A stretch of DNA of 64,000 bases, taken from positions 59,855 through 123,854 of the forward strand of contig NZ_JAEUAN010000020.1 of NCBI RefSeq assembly GCF_019511445.1. Direction: 5' to 3'. Shown piece by piece: positions 34,012-43,134 of the stretch; position 1 is the first letter of the stretch, and each line of letters begins with the position of its first letter. The stretch is from Aliirhizobium wenxiniae. Its GTDB lineage: Bacteria > Pseudomonadota > Alphaproteobacteria > Rhizobiales > Rhizobiaceae. The notes under the pieces are model-generated. The model saw only the letters and a list, made by a program, of their open reading frames with translations. It ran no database searches and was not told the origin of the DNA. Position numbers and translations under genes: made by a program.

Positions 34012-34140
34012 AATTCCCCCTCTGGCCTGCCGGCCATCTCCCCCACAAGGGGGGAGAAAACATCCCGCACTCGCCTGCCTTGATTGAGCCTCGACGGAAA
34101 GGCCGGGTTAAGCCCTCCCCCTTGTGGGGAGGGTTGGGAG
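34012..34140. repeat. Composite palindromic repeat inside the exonuclease-ligase pair
   Basis: Left block CTGGCCTGCCGGCCATCTCC plus CCCACAAGGGGGGAGAA; right block GTTAAGCCCTCCCCCTTGTG plus GGGAGGG. It has the same order and spacing as the 16.9-kb copy and sits between two genes that normally form one operon. Confidence 0.75.
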
Positions 34141-34168
34141 GGGTGTTTTTTCTTTGATGATGGAGCCA

Positions 34169-35179
34169 TCAATCCCCCTCATCCTCATAGCCCACCAGAT
34201 GCAGCGGCCTCGCCGGAATGCCCTGCAGCTCGCACCACCGCACCAGTGCCTCCTCGCGGCCGTGGGTGACCCAGACCTGCTCTGGCGTGATCTCCTTGAT
34301 GGTGGAGAGGAGTTCCGGCCAGTCGCAATGGTCGGAGACGACGAGCGGCAGTTCGACGCCGCCCTGCTTCGCCCGCTGGCGGACCATCATCCAGCCGGAG
34401 GCAAAGGCGATCAGTGGTTCGTTGAAACGGCGGGCCCAGCGATCCTGAAAGGCAGAGGGCGGGCCGACGACGATGGCGCCGGCAAATTCGGTCGGCTTGC
34501 TCTTTTCGATCGTCGCGGGGCGGATATCCCCCAATTCGATCCCCTGCCCCTGATAATAATCGCAGAGCCGCGCCAGCGCGCCATGGATATAGATCGGGTC
34601 GGAATAGCCATTGTCGCGGATCAGCCGGATGACGCGTTGCGCCTTGCCGAGCGCATAGGCACCGACGAGATGGCTGCGTTCTGGAAACTGCTTTAGCGAG
34701 GTGAACAGCTTTTCGATCTCGGTCTTCGGGTCCGGATGATGGAAGACCGGCAGGCCGAAGGTTGCTTCGGTGATGAAGACATCGCAGGCGATCGGCTCGA
34801 AGGGATCGCAGGTCGGGTCGATGCCGCGCTTGTAGTCGCCCGAGACGACAATGCGCATGCCGTCCTTTTCGATGAGGATCTGAGCGGAGCCCAGCACATG
34901 GCCTGCCGGCCTGAACATCACCTTGACGCCGTTGACGAAAATCTCCTCACCCCAGGCGGCCGCCTGTTCCGAGCCGGCAAACTCCTCGCCATAACGGATC
35001 GCCATGATGTCGAGCGTCTGGCGGGTGGCCAGCACATGGCCATGGCCGGAACGGGCATGATCGGAATGACCATGGGTGATCAGCGCCCTTTCGACAGGGC
35101 GGACCGGATCGACGTAAAAGTTTCCGATGGGGCAGAACAGCCCGGCGGGGGTCGGATGAAGCAAAGCCTCGGGTTTCAT
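34169..35179 (-). CDS. Ligase-associated MBL-fold DNA exonuclease
   Basis: A 336-residue metallo-beta-lactamase/beta-CASP nuclease related to SNM1/Artemis. The metal motif is THGHSDHA (HxHxDH), with further ligands in RPAGHVLGSA and VVSGDYK; a late His occurs in VSDHCDW. Members of this group accompany the ATP-dependent ligase of the preceding entry and are taken to trim DNA ends before sealing. The ATG at 35179 is used; the upstream alternative at 35200 is a TTG without support. First gene of the pair on the minus strand. Confidence 0.9.
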   Translation of the reverse strand: MKPEALLHPTPAGLFCPIGNFYVDPVRPVERALITHGHSDHARSGHGHVLATRQTLDIMAIRYGEEFAGSEQAAAWGEEIFVNGVKVMFRPAGHVLGSAQILIEKDGMRIVVSGDYKRGIDPTCDPFEPIACDVFITEATFGLPVFHHPDPKTEIEKLFTSLKQFPERSHLVGAYALGKAQRVIRLIRDNGYSDPIYIHGALARLCDYYQGQGIELGDIRPATIEKSKPTEFAGAIVVGPPSAFQDRWARRFNEPLIAFASGWMMVRQRAKQGGVELPLVVSDHCDWPELLSTIKEITPEQVWVTHGREEALVRWCELQGIPARPLHLVGYEDEGD

Positions 35180-35234
35180 GCCTATCAAGATAGGAGGCAA
35201 CCCGAGACTTTCGAGAGGTTTAGTTTCAGGAGGA

Positions 35235-36770
35235 TCAGGCGGCGGCCTTTTCCTCTTTCGGCTGGCTTGCCGCCTGCATCGTCGGCAACTGGATCGGCTT
35301 CAGGCAAAGCGCGGCGACGAGACCGATCAGGGCAATTGCTGCGGCCACGAGGAAGAGCGGCGAAAAGACATCGTGATAGACCGCCGCCACAGCTTGCTGC
35401 GATGCTTCGGGCAGAGTTGCCAGGATTTTTGGCGTCAGCGTCTCTATATCGGCCAAGCCGGGGATTTCAACCGGATGGGATTTCAGGCCGGTGCCGATGA
35501 TCGCGCCGAAGAGCGAGATGGCGATCGAGGCACCGCCCATGCGCATCAGCGCCACCGCACCGCTTGCTGCCCCGACATCGCCGCGCGGCACTGCATTCTG
35601 CACGCCGATGATCGGCGCCTGCTGGCCGAAGCCGACCGACAAGCCCTGCAGGAACATGATCGTCGCCACCATGACCAGAGAGACGTCGTGGCCGATCTGC
35701 GAAAAGCAGAACAGCATGATGACGCTCATGGCGAGGCCGATGACGGTGAAGGGCTTGTAGCGCCCGGTGATCGAGATCAGGCGGCCGGCCGAGATCGAGC
35801 CGGTGACGATGCCGCCGGTCAGCGCGATGAAAAACAGGCCGGCGGCAGAGGGCGAAAGTCCGGTCGTCGTCTGCAGGAAGAGCGCGTAGTAGTTGACCAG
35901 GCCAATGCCGACCGAACCGGCGCAGAGCGAGATGATGAGGTAGAGCGAGAATGTGCTGTCGCGGAAAAGCTTGAGCGGCACGATCGGTTCGGGCACCCGG
36001 CTTTCGACGAAGACCCAGAGGCAGGCGCAGACGATGCCACAGGCCAACAGAGCAAGCGAAGCCGGTGCGACGAGCGAGCCGAAAATCTGGCGGCTGTCGG
36101 CGAAGGCAACGAGGCAGGTGATCGTCGCGGCCAGAACGGCGGCACCGATATAATCGATCTTCGGCTGACGCGTCGGGTGGCGATAAGGCAGCATCAGCAC
36201 GAGGCCGGTGATGACGATGACGCCGAGCGGCAGGTTGATGAGGAAGATCGAACGCCAGCCGAAGAGATCGCTCATCGTGCCGCCGAGAACAGGGCCCAGG
36301 CTGCCGGACGCCATGATCATCAGGCTGGAATAGCTCTGATATTTGGCGCGCTCGCGCGGCTCGAAGAGATCGGCATTGATCGAGAAGATCGACACCATGA
36401 TGCCGCCGCCGCCCAGCCCCTGAAAGACGCGGGCTGCAATGAGACTGTCCATCGACCAGGCGAAACCGCAGGCAAGCGAACCGAGCGTGAAGATGACGAT
36501 CGCCGCCAGCATGACGTATTTGCGGCCGAAAAGATCGCCCAGCTTGCCATAGATGGGCATGACGGCGCTGGTGGCGAGCAGGAAGGCGGAACTGACCCAG
36601 CCGAAACGCTCCATTTGGCCGAATTCGCCGACAATTGTCGGAAGCGCGGTTGAGACAATCTGATTGTCGAGCGTCGCCATGAAAAGTGCGGCCATCAGGA
36701 AGCAGAAAACGATCAATCGCTGGCGATGGCTGGCAACCAGCGGAACGACGGGTGATGCGGGAGCTGTCAT
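35235..36770 (-). CDS. EmrB/QacA-type multidrug exporter (DHA2)
   Basis: A 511-residue drug:H+ antiporter of the 14-TM DHA2 family. Motif A is GKLGDLFGRKYV (loop 2-3), motif C-like residues follow in TM5 (GPVLGGTMSDLFGWRSIFLINLPLG), and the protein ends in a short cytosolic tail. It exports hydrophobic compounds from the inner membrane; no EmrA-type adaptor gene is adjacent. Divergent from a MarR gene 118 bases away, with a near-perfect 11-3-11 inverted repeat between them, so it is likely repressed by that regulator. Confidence 0.92.
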   Translation of the reverse strand: MTAPASPVVPLVASHRQRLIVFCFLMAALFMATLDNQIVSTALPTIVGEFGQMERFGWVSSAFLLATSAVMPIYGKLGDLFGRKYVMLAAIVIFTLGSLACGFAWSMDSLIAARVFQGLGGGGIMVSIFSINADLFEPRERAKYQSYSSLMIMASGSLGPVLGGTMSDLFGWRSIFLINLPLGVIVITGLVLMLPYRHPTRQPKIDYIGAAVLAATITCLVAFADSRQIFGSLVAPASLALLACGIVCACLWVFVESRVPEPIVPLKLFRDSTFSLYLIISLCAGSVGIGLVNYYALFLQTTTGLSPSAAGLFFIALTGGIVTGSISAGRLISITGRYKPFTVIGLAMSVIMLFCFSQIGHDVSLVMVATIMFLQGLSVGFGQQAPIIGVQNAVPRGDVGAASGAVALMRMGGASIAISLFGAIIGTGLKSHPVEIPGLADIETLTPKILATLPEASQQAVAAVYHDVFSPLFLVAAAIALIGLVAALCLKPIQLPTMQAASQPKEEKAAA

Positions 36771-36792
36771 GGCATATCCAGTGTGAGACTGA

Positions 36793-36817
36793 ATTTATGT
36801 GCTTTTAGCATATAAAT
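36793..36817. promoter_or_regulatory. MarR-type operator between emrB-like and marR genes
   Basis: ATTTATGTGCT-TTT-AGCATATAAAT is an 11-3-11 inverted repeat with one mismatch, 23 bases from the exporter start. It is the likely binding site of the divergent MarR protein. Confidence 0.6.
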
Positions 36818-36888
36818 GTCAATCACACCTAGATGCGTATAGCAGATATTTCTTGCTCACCGGCACGGCTCTGCTATTTTCCATCGTC

Positions 36889-37416
36889 ATGACGAAGACA
36901 GTGACCGAGAACCGTTCCACCGCAGCCGACATCGCCCATATCAGCGAGGTGATGGGACGAATGCGACTGCTGATCGGCCGTCGGGTTATCAGCAGGACGC
37001 TGGTCGACAGTCTCGCTCCAAGCCTCGAGATCTCGCATCTGGATGCGTTGAGGGCGATGGGCCGTATCGAAGGAGAGGTCACCGTGGGTGCGATCGCCGA
37101 TGTGATGCGGCTCGACCCGTCACGCGGCAGCCGGCTGGTGGCGGAGCTGGTCGCTCAGGGGCTACTGCGCCGCGCGGCTTCACAGGCGGACGGGCGACGG
37201 TCGATCGTCGTGCGCACCGAACTTGGCGATCAATTGATGGCTGAGGTCGATACCACCAAGCGACAACTTCTCGCCTCCATGCTGGATGGCTGGTCTGAAG
37301 AAGAACTCAGTGTCTTCGCCGTGCTTTTCGACAAATTCGTCAGCAAGTTCGAAGAGACCTATCCGAACGAAAAGGCCCACGGTTCGGCTGCATCCCGCAG
37401 CCTGACAAGCGCCTGA
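36889..37416 (+). CDS. MarR-family regulator of the exporter
   Basis: A 175-residue MarR regulator with the wHTH VTVGAIADVMRLDPSRGSRLVAELVAQGLL (about residues 64-93) and the wing SQADGRRSIVV. The ATG at 36889 is chosen because the upstream in-frame stretch encodes a Leu/Phe-rich segment unlike MarR N-termini and covers the operator. It probably represses the divergent EmrB/QacA exporter and releases DNA on binding an exported drug. No Cys is present, so redox sensing is unlikely. Confidence 0.87.
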   Translation: MTKTVTENRSTAADIAHISEVMGRMRLLIGRRVISRTLVDSLAPSLEISHLDALRAMGRIEGEVTVGAIADVMRLDPSRGSRLVAELVAQGLLRRAASQADGRRSIVVRTELGDQLMAEVDTTKRQLLASMLDGWSEEELSVFAVLFDKFVSKFEETYPNEKAHGSAASRSLTSA

Positions 37417-37423
37417 CAAGACT

Positions 37424-38929
37424 TCAAGCGCAAACCGCGAGCCTGTCGCGGCCGAGTTCCTTGGCTTCGTACATGGCGCGGTCGGCGCTGGCGAGAAGCT
37501 CCTCGGCAGCGTCACCATCCTCGGGATAGAAGGCGATCCCCATGCTGCAGGTCGCGGTAATATCGATTTGCTCGACCCAGACAGGCTCGGCGATCAGGGT
37601 GCGCAGCTTGTCTAGTCGCCGCAGGACACCGCTACGATCGCCATCGGGGTTGGAGAAGACGATGGCGAATTCATCGCCACCCAGCCGCACGATGAGATCA
37701 CTTGCACGGATGCAATGCGTCATCCTCTCTGAAAGAGTCTTTAAAACCGCATCACCCGCAGCATGGCCGTGCGTATCGTTGATCGCCTTGAAATTATCGA
37801 GGTCGATATAGGCCACCGTGATCTTACGGTTTTCACGCCGCGCTTCGTGGAGGCTGCGATTGAACTGGCTCCAGAAGAGCGTGCGGTTGGGCAAGCCGGT
37901 CAGAGGATCATGGTGCGCCAGATGGCGGATACGCCGTTCGCTTTCGGCGCGCTCTATGGCGATACCGGCAAGGTCGGTTGCAATCGCCATCAGCTCCTGT
38001 TCAAGCGTCGACGGTTCGCGCCTTGTGGGCGAATAGAGTGCGAAAGTACCGAGCACACGCGCTTCAGCGCCGACGATCGGCGTCGACCAGCAGGAGCGAA
38101 AACCGAACAGGGAGCCAAGCTCGCGATAGGATTCCCAGAGCGGATCGGCCTCCACATCGGCGACAGCCACCGGAGCGCCCAACCATGCAGCCGTGCCGCA
38201 TGAACCGCGACCGGGGCCGATCTCTATCCCCTCAACGAGTTGGACATAGGATGGAGAAAGACCGGGGGCTGCCCCTCCGCAAAAGCGTTTTCGATCCTCG
38301 TCGAGCAGCATTACGGCGCCCTTGACGTCGTGAAGCTGTGCCTCGATCAGCCTGACGACCGCATTGAGAACAACATCCAGAGGCTGGCCGCGGGCGATCA
38401 TTTCAAGCAGGCGTGCCTGACCGTGGCGCAGCTCTTCCTGGCGCTTCCTTTCGCCGATATCGCGAGAGATACTGACCAGACCGACGATCTGTCCGGCGGA
38501 ATTGCGCAAAGCGATCTTCGAGATGGACAGCCAGAATGTTTTGCCGTCGTGGCGGACGAGATATTCGTCCTGCTTCTCCACGGCTGAGCCGCTTTCCATC
38601 ACCAGCTGCTCCATCGCGAACAACCGGTTCGCCGTCTCGCCGATGAAGACGTCGAAATCGGTCTTGCCGAGCAGGCTGGAATAATCGCTGATATCGGCCG
38701 CCCGGCAGGCTGCCTCGTTGGCGAAAACGAAGCGGCTGCGGCGATCCTTGATCGAAATGAAGTCGGGCAACTGATCCAGCACCCTGAGCGCCGTCAGCTC
38801 CTGCAGCGCTTCTGCGAGGTCCAGCGCACAGCCGCTGTCCATCACGCTGCGTCGCAATCGCTCGCACGCGTCTTCCAATGTTTCCCTCGGTGCTTCCACC
38901 GTCATCTCATATGATACGGGAATTACCAT
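37424..38929 (-). CDS. Diguanylate cyclase with PAS and GAF domains
   Basis: A 501-residue signalling enzyme: a PAS domain (about residues 45-160, DFISIKDRRSRFVFANEAAC), a GAF domain (about 180-320, GSCGTAAWLGAPVAVADV) and a GGDEF domain (about 335-500). The active motif RLGGDEFAIVF is intact and an inhibitory I-site RASD precedes it by five residues, so it should make cyclic-di-GMP from GTP with product inhibition. No membrane segment is seen. GGAG precedes ATG 38929. Convergent with the MarR gene, seven bases apart. Confidence 0.9.
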   Translation of the reverse strand: MVIPVSYEMTVEAPRETLEDACERLRRSVMDSGCALDLAEALQELTALRVLDQLPDFISIKDRRSRFVFANEAACRAADISDYSSLLGKTDFDVFIGETANRLFAMEQLVMESGSAVEKQDEYLVRHDGKTFWLSISKIALRNSAGQIVGLVSISRDIGERKRQEELRHGQARLLEMIARGQPLDVVLNAVVRLIEAQLHDVKGAVMLLDEDRKRFCGGAAPGLSPSYVQLVEGIEIGPGRGSCGTAAWLGAPVAVADVEADPLWESYRELGSLFGFRSCWSTPIVGAEARVLGTFALYSPTRREPSTLEQELMAIATDLAGIAIERAESERRIRHLAHHDPLTGLPNRTLFWSQFNRSLHEARRENRKITVAYIDLDNFKAINDTHGHAAGDAVLKTLSERMTHCIRASDLIVRLGGDEFAIVFSNPDGDRSGVLRRLDKLRTLIAEPVWVEQIDITATCSMGIAFYPEDGDAAEELLASADRAMYEAKELGRDRLAVCA

Positions 38930-39144
38930 GTCCGTCTCCAAGCCCCCGAAACGTCCAGAAATTGCATGCCCTATGCGATGCACCTTAAAAAGCAAATCCT
39001 ACCCCTTGCTTAATAAATCGGTGCAACAGTCAGTGTTGTTGAGATGATGGCAAAGTTTTTACCCGGATAGGCAAATATTTGTGACGCATACCGATCACAG
39101 ATACTGCGATGGGAAACTTTTTATTGACGTGCCGGGGGAAGTGG

Positions 39145-40518
39145 ATGATTTCGAAACGACGACTGGTGGCAGGGTTGGCCGCAACAGCCGGCACGGCGGC
39201 TTTTGTCCGGTCAACGGCGGCCCAATCCCCTCGCATTTCCAATGGTGAATTGCGCGGTTCAATCGATGCGGGCGCCCATGGCGTCACTCCGGGTGGAGGA
39301 CAAACCACGCGTCGCAATCTTGAGCGCCTGCTCGCCGATGCCGCTGCGCGTAACATGCCCGTCTATCTGCCACCCGGCGACTACCCTATATCCAGCCTCA
39401 ACCTTCCCGATGGTACCCGGCTGATCGGCATTGCGGGGGCGACGCGCCTTGTTCACTCCGGCAACGGAGCCTTGCTGCGTGCGCAAAACGCCCGTCGCAT
39501 CGAACTGTCTGGCCTGATCCTTGATGGCGCGGATCAGCCACCTGGCGGAGATGAGGCAGCGGTTGCGTTTTTTCGCGGTGTAGCGGATCTCGTCATCGAG
39601 AACTGCGAGGTGGCGAACGCCGGACGGACGGGGCTGCATCTGGAGGCTTGCGGCGGCAGGATTTCACGCAACCGCATTTCACGCATCGTCGAATACGGTC
39701 TCTACGCGGTCAACAGCGCCAATCTTTCGGTAACCGAGAACACCGTCTCCGACTGCGGCAATGGCGGCATTCTCATTCATCGCTGGGAAAAGGGCACCGA
39801 CGGAACGATCTTGTCCGGCAACCGTATCGCACGCACCGGAGCAAGCAACGGCGGCACCGGCCAATATGGCAATGCGATCAACCTCTACCGCGCCAATGAC
39901 GTCATCGTTTCCGGCAACCACATTTCGGATTCCGCCTTCTCCGCAATTCGCGCCAACAGCGCCTCGAATGCGATGATATCGGGCAATCACTGCACGACAT
40001 CCGGCGAGACGGCGATCTATGCGGAATTTTCCTTCGAAGGCGCGATGATTGCCGGCAATCTAGTGGATGGCGCCGCGAACGGCATTTCGGTTGTCAATTT
40101 CAACGAGGGCGGAAGACTTGCCACCGTCGCCAACAATATCGTGCGCAATCTGCGTCTGGGCGGTCCCTATACGATCGAGGACCCGATCTTCGGTGTCGGC
40201 ATCAGTGCTGAGGCGGACACGGCTGTGACGGGCAATGTGGTCGAGAACGCGCCGCATAGCGGCCTGGCTTTCGGCTTCGGCCCCTATCTGCGCAATGTCA
40301 CGGCGACAGGCAATATCGTGCGCGACGCCGGCGTGGGCTGCGTCGTGACGGTAGTCGAAGGTGCAGGTGACGCGATCATCGCCAACAACATCTTTCAGGG
40401 GGCGAAACGGGGCGCGATCGTCGGGTATCGGTGGAGAGAGGCTTCGACCGGCGATCTGGCGAAGGACGGCGCAGAGCGGTTTTCGCATCTGACGATCGAG
40501 GGTAATCGGGTGGGCTAA
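39145..40518 (+). CDS. TAT-exported right-handed beta-helix protein
   Basis: A 457-residue secreted protein with a TAT-like N-terminus (MISKRRLVAGLAATAGTAAF) and a long right-handed parallel beta-helix built of roughly 22-residue coils, marked by repeated N-x-I/V, G-N and S-G-N steps (LSGNRIART, VSGNHISDS, ISGNHCTTS, IAGNLVDGA). It matches the TAT-translocated repetitive proteins of Rhizobiales, with pectin-lyase-like fold but no known activity. GGGGGAAG precedes ATG 39145. Its stop overlaps the stop of the parE gene on the other strand by four bases. Confidence 0.85.
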   Translation: MISKRRLVAGLAATAGTAAFVRSTAAQSPRISNGELRGSIDAGAHGVTPGGGQTTRRNLERLLADAAARNMPVYLPPGDYPISSLNLPDGTRLIGIAGATRLVHSGNGALLRAQNARRIELSGLILDGADQPPGGDEAAVAFFRGVADLVIENCEVANAGRTGLHLEACGGRISRNRISRIVEYGLYAVNSANLSVTENTVSDCGNGGILIHRWEKGTDGTILSGNRIARTGASNGGTGQYGNAINLYRANDVIVSGNHISDSAFSAIRANSASNAMISGNHCTTSGETAIYAEFSFEGAMIAGNLVDGAANGISVVNFNEGGRLATVANNIVRNLRLGGPYTIEDPIFGVGISAEADTAVTGNVVENAPHSGLAFGFGPYLRNVTATGNIVRDAGVGCVVTVVEGAGDAIIANNIFQGAKRGAIVGYRWREASTGDLAKDGAERFSHLTIEGNRVG

Positions 40519-40832
40519 AGATCGAGGTCGGGCGAGTAGTCATCGGCATCAATGTCGCGGCCGCGGTGGTAGATGCGAAGAATGGTGACTGTCTGTTTCT
40601 CGACATCAAACGCTATCGTCGCTTTATATCGAAATCCCACCATACGAATGCCGGGGCGAATATCGTCTCGCCGCATTCCTCGATGTGGGAAGGTAGCAAA
40701 TCCCGCACAATAAGTACGGATCCTGCCTATATATCCGCGCGCTGCAGCAACACCCATTTCGGATGCCAGATATCGGAAAATTTCATCGAGATCTCTGATT
40801 GCCCGAGGCGAGAAAACGACGTCGTAGATCAT
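40515..40832 (-). CDS. ParE/RelE-family toxin (module 1)
   Basis: A 105-residue toxin of the ParE/RelE superfamily: VVFSPRAIRDLDEIFRYLA near the start, PHRGMRRDDIRPGIRMVGF in the middle and VTILRIYHRGRD at the end, as in gyrase-poisoning ParE proteins. Its ATG overlaps the antitoxin stop (ATGA), so translation is coupled. The 3' end overlaps that of the convergent beta-helix gene. Confidence 0.87.
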   Translation of the reverse strand: MIYDVVFSPRAIRDLDEIFRYLASEMGVAAARGYIGRIRTYCAGFATFPHRGMRRDDIRPGIRMVGFRYKATIAFDVEKQTVTILRIYHRGRDIDADDYSPDLDL

Positions 40833-41116
40833 GACTTCCGTTTTTCCTGAAGGAGTTGTGCCATTGTCGCATCGAGCCGGCGATCCACTTCTTCAATCGA
40901 AAGTGCTCGCTCCGGATGAGCTTTCATCTCATCGTATGCCGGAGCAACCTCCTCCACCAGCCATCTTTCAATCGCCGCATCGCGGGCGATCAGCGTGCGC
41001 AGGCCGTCGCGGATGACTTCGCTTTCGGAAGCGTATTCGCCGGATGCAACCTTGGCCTTGACCATCTCCGCCATCTCGATCGGAAGCGTGATGCTGAGGG
41101 ACTGGGTGGTGCGCAT
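40829..41116 (-). CDS. ParD-family antitoxin (module 1)
   Basis: A 95-residue antitoxin: ribbon-helix-helix N-terminus (TQSLSITLPIEMAEMVKAKV, then YASESEVIRDGLRTL) and a charged, likely disordered C-terminal tail that wraps the toxin. It should bind ParE and repress the operon. AAGGAG precedes the ATG. First gene of a two-gene operon. Confidence 0.88.
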   Translation of the reverse strand: MRTTQSLSITLPIEMAEMVKAKVASGEYASESEVIRDGLRTLIARDAAIERWLVEEVAPAYDEMKAHPERALSIEEVDRRLDATMAQLLQEKRKS

Positions 41117-41247
41117 GGGAAGCTCCTTCTAGGTTATCCGACACGATTTAATCCTATCGAAAACTTTCATGGACGTCCAACGCAGGATGATCTTCCGTTC
41201 GTTACCAAACCTGATTAGCTTCGCGCCAACTCATCAAGGAGATATCG

Positions 41248-41901
41248 ATGCTGAAGATTTACGGGGTTTACCGTTCTCGCGCCACGCGGCCACTCTGGCT
41301 CATCGAGGAAATCGGCCTGCCGTTCGAGCTCGTTCCGATCATCCAGGCCTATCGCCTGGCCGATACGTCGGCTCCCGGCTGCCCGGTGCACACGCGCACG
41401 AGCGAGTTCCTCGCCATCAATCCGATGGGATCGATCCCGTCGATGGACGACGATGGCTTCGTACTGCACGAGTCGCTGGCGATCTCGCTTTATCTCGCCC
41501 GCAAATATGGCGGCGAGCTTGGCCCGCAGAATATCGCTGAAGAGGCGCTGATGGTGCAGTGGTCGCTGTTTGCGGCAACCAGCATCGAGTCGGATGCACT
41601 GAAGATCCAGTCGACCAAGGGTGATACGCCGGAAGGCATCGCTGCGATCGACGATGCGGCCGATCGCCTTGTGCGCGCCTTCGACGTTCTGGAAAAGCAC
41701 CTGGCAACGACCCATTATCTCGTCGGCGACCGCTTTACCGCCGCCGATATCAATGTCGTCGAAATCCTGCGTTATGCGCGCGGCTATCACGCCCTGTTCG
41801 ATGCCCGGCCATCACTGAAAGTCTGGTACGAGGCCTGTACCCATCGTCCGGGCTATCAGGCAATGTGGGCAAAGCGGAACGCCGAGCCGGCAAATCCATA
41901 A
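41248..41901 (+). CDS. Glutathione S-transferase
   Basis: A 217-residue glutathione S-transferase: thioredoxin-like N-terminal domain (MLKIYGVYRSRATRPLWLIEE, with the NPMGSIPSMDDDGFVLHESLAI glutathione-binding region) and an all-helical C-terminal domain (LVGDRFTAADINVVEILRYA, the N-capping box). Ser10 of VYRSRATR is the likely catalytic residue. It conjugates or uses glutathione on an unknown electrophile in the cytosol. AAGGAGATATCG precedes the ATG. The convergent LysR gene ends two bases after its stop. Confidence 0.9.
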   Translation: MLKIYGVYRSRATRPLWLIEEIGLPFELVPIIQAYRLADTSAPGCPVHTRTSEFLAINPMGSIPSMDDDGFVLHESLAISLYLARKYGGELGPQNIAEEALMVQWSLFAATSIESDALKIQSTKGDTPEGIAAIDDAADRLVRAFDVLEKHLATTHYLVGDRFTAADINVVEILRYARGYHALFDARPSLKVWYEACTHRPGYQAMWAKRNAEPANP

Positions 41902-41903
41902 GG

Positions 41904-42794
41904 TCATTGAGGCTGCAAAGCCTCCAGCTCCTGCGTCAGCCATCGATGAAAGGCCTTGACCTTCGGTGGCTGACGAATTCCGGCAGGGGTGACGAAATAG
42001 TGGCCGAAGCCGGTCGCGGCCCTGACCGAGAACGGCTCGACCAGCTTGCCATGCGCCAGCGGATAATCGGCTAGGGTTTGCCAGGCGATCATGACGCCCT
42101 CGCCCCTTATCGTTGCATCAAGGCAGAGCGAGGCCTCGTTGAAGACATGGCGGACCTGCATCTGCCGCCCTTCCAGCCCCACGCACCGAAGCCACACATC
42201 CCAAGAAAACATCGCGTGTCCATCAATGATGGTCGGCAGTTTGAGAATGTCCTTCGGCTCGCGCAATCGTTCAGCCAAAGCCGGCGCGCAAACGGGGAAA
42301 ACGAGCTGTGGCAGAAGCAGGTCCGCATTGACACCTGGCCATTTCCCCGCTCCGACCCGGATGCCTAAATCCACCCCATCCGTGACGAAATCCGCCATCG
42401 CCGTCGTCGCATCAATCCGCAGGCGGATTTCAGGATGCAATGCCGTGAAGCGGTCAAGCCGATGAACGAGGAAACGGGCGGCAAAGACCGGTGCAACCGA
42501 AATGGTCAGCAGGTTTTCATCCCGCGCCCGACCAACCGCCACCGCTTCCGACAGGCTGCGAAAACCATCCGCCAGCCGCGCCAGCATCGGCCTTGCCGTG
42601 TCCAGCGGCACCATGCCTTTCGGCAGACGCTGAAAGACCGGATGACCGAGCTGCGCTTCCGCCTTGATGACCTGCTGGCTGACGGCTCCTACCGAGACGC
42701 CAAGCTCCGTCGCTGCTGCCTGTAACGAGCCGAGCCGCGCGACGGCTTCCAGCGCCCGAAGGCCATTCAGATGAACGAGGTTCAGATTGCTCAT
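41904..42794 (-). CDS. LysR-family regulator (GcvA-like)
   Basis: A 296-residue LysR regulator with the wHTH RLGSLQAAATELGVSVGAVSQQVIKAEAQLG (about residues 20-50) and an effector domain typical of the GcvA/AmpR group (LTISVAPVFAARFLVHRLDRF, DGVDLGIRVGAGKWPG). It is divergent from a 67-codon gene (42896-43099), the most likely target, and convergent with the GST gene. The 101-base divergent gap should carry the T-N11-A type site, which I did not pin down. Confidence 0.88.
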   Translation of the reverse strand: MSNLNLVHLNGLRALEAVARLGSLQAAATELGVSVGAVSQQVIKAEAQLGHPVFQRLPKGMVPLDTARPMLARLADGFRSLSEAVAVGRARDENLLTISVAPVFAARFLVHRLDRFTALHPEIRLRIDATTAMADFVTDGVDLGIRVGAGKWPGVNADLLLPQLVFPVCAPALAERLREPKDILKLPTIIDGHAMFSWDVWLRCVGLEGRQMQVRHVFNEASLCLDATIRGEGVMIAWQTLADYPLAHGKLVEPFSVRAATGFGHYFVTPAGIRQPPKVKAFHRWLTQELEALQPQ

Positions 42795-42895
42795 ATAGAA
42801 AACCTATAGCAGCAACCTGATAATGTCGATTGTAACCTTGGCTGATACAACCCATATTCACCCTGCAAATGAAACACGCATTTGCGAGGTAGACG

Positions 42896-43099
42896 ATGAA
42901 CCCTTTCAAGATTTTCTTGAATGCCACGACTCGGTCACTGCGGCTCTGCTCCGCCACCAGCGTCATCGAACAGAGCCCCTTGGACCATCTGGACATCCGC
43001 GCAATGGATCTGCAACAGCTCGCGGATCTTCCAATGCCCTATCTGCCGATGGACGTGAAGGCGGAGCCGGAGCCTATTCCGCTGGCACGCTGCGCCTGA
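42896..43099 (+). CDS. Small protein (67 aa), divergent from LysR
   Basis: A 67-residue protein with GAGGT before its ATG and a strong terminator right after its stop, so it is probably real. The N-terminus is basic and amphipathic (MNPFKIFLNATTRSLRLCS), the middle reads HLDIRAMDLQQLADLPM, and the end is Pro-rich. The middle faintly recalls DUF1127 mini-proteins, but the match is too weak to name a family. The LysR neighbour may control it. Confidence 0.6.
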   Translation: MNPFKIFLNATTRSLRLCSATSVIEQSPLDHLDIRAMDLQQLADLPMPYLPMDVKAEPEPIPLARCA

Positions 43100-43129
43100 T
43101 TTTTCGGGCCGCATCCGCGCCCTGAAAAA
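43100..43129. terminator. Bidirectional terminator
   Basis: TTTTTCGGG pairs with CCCTGAAAAA (one G-T pair), loop of 11 bases, between the 67-codon gene and asparaginase. A and T runs lie within the stem. Confidence 0.7.
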
Positions 43130-43134
43130 CGATC

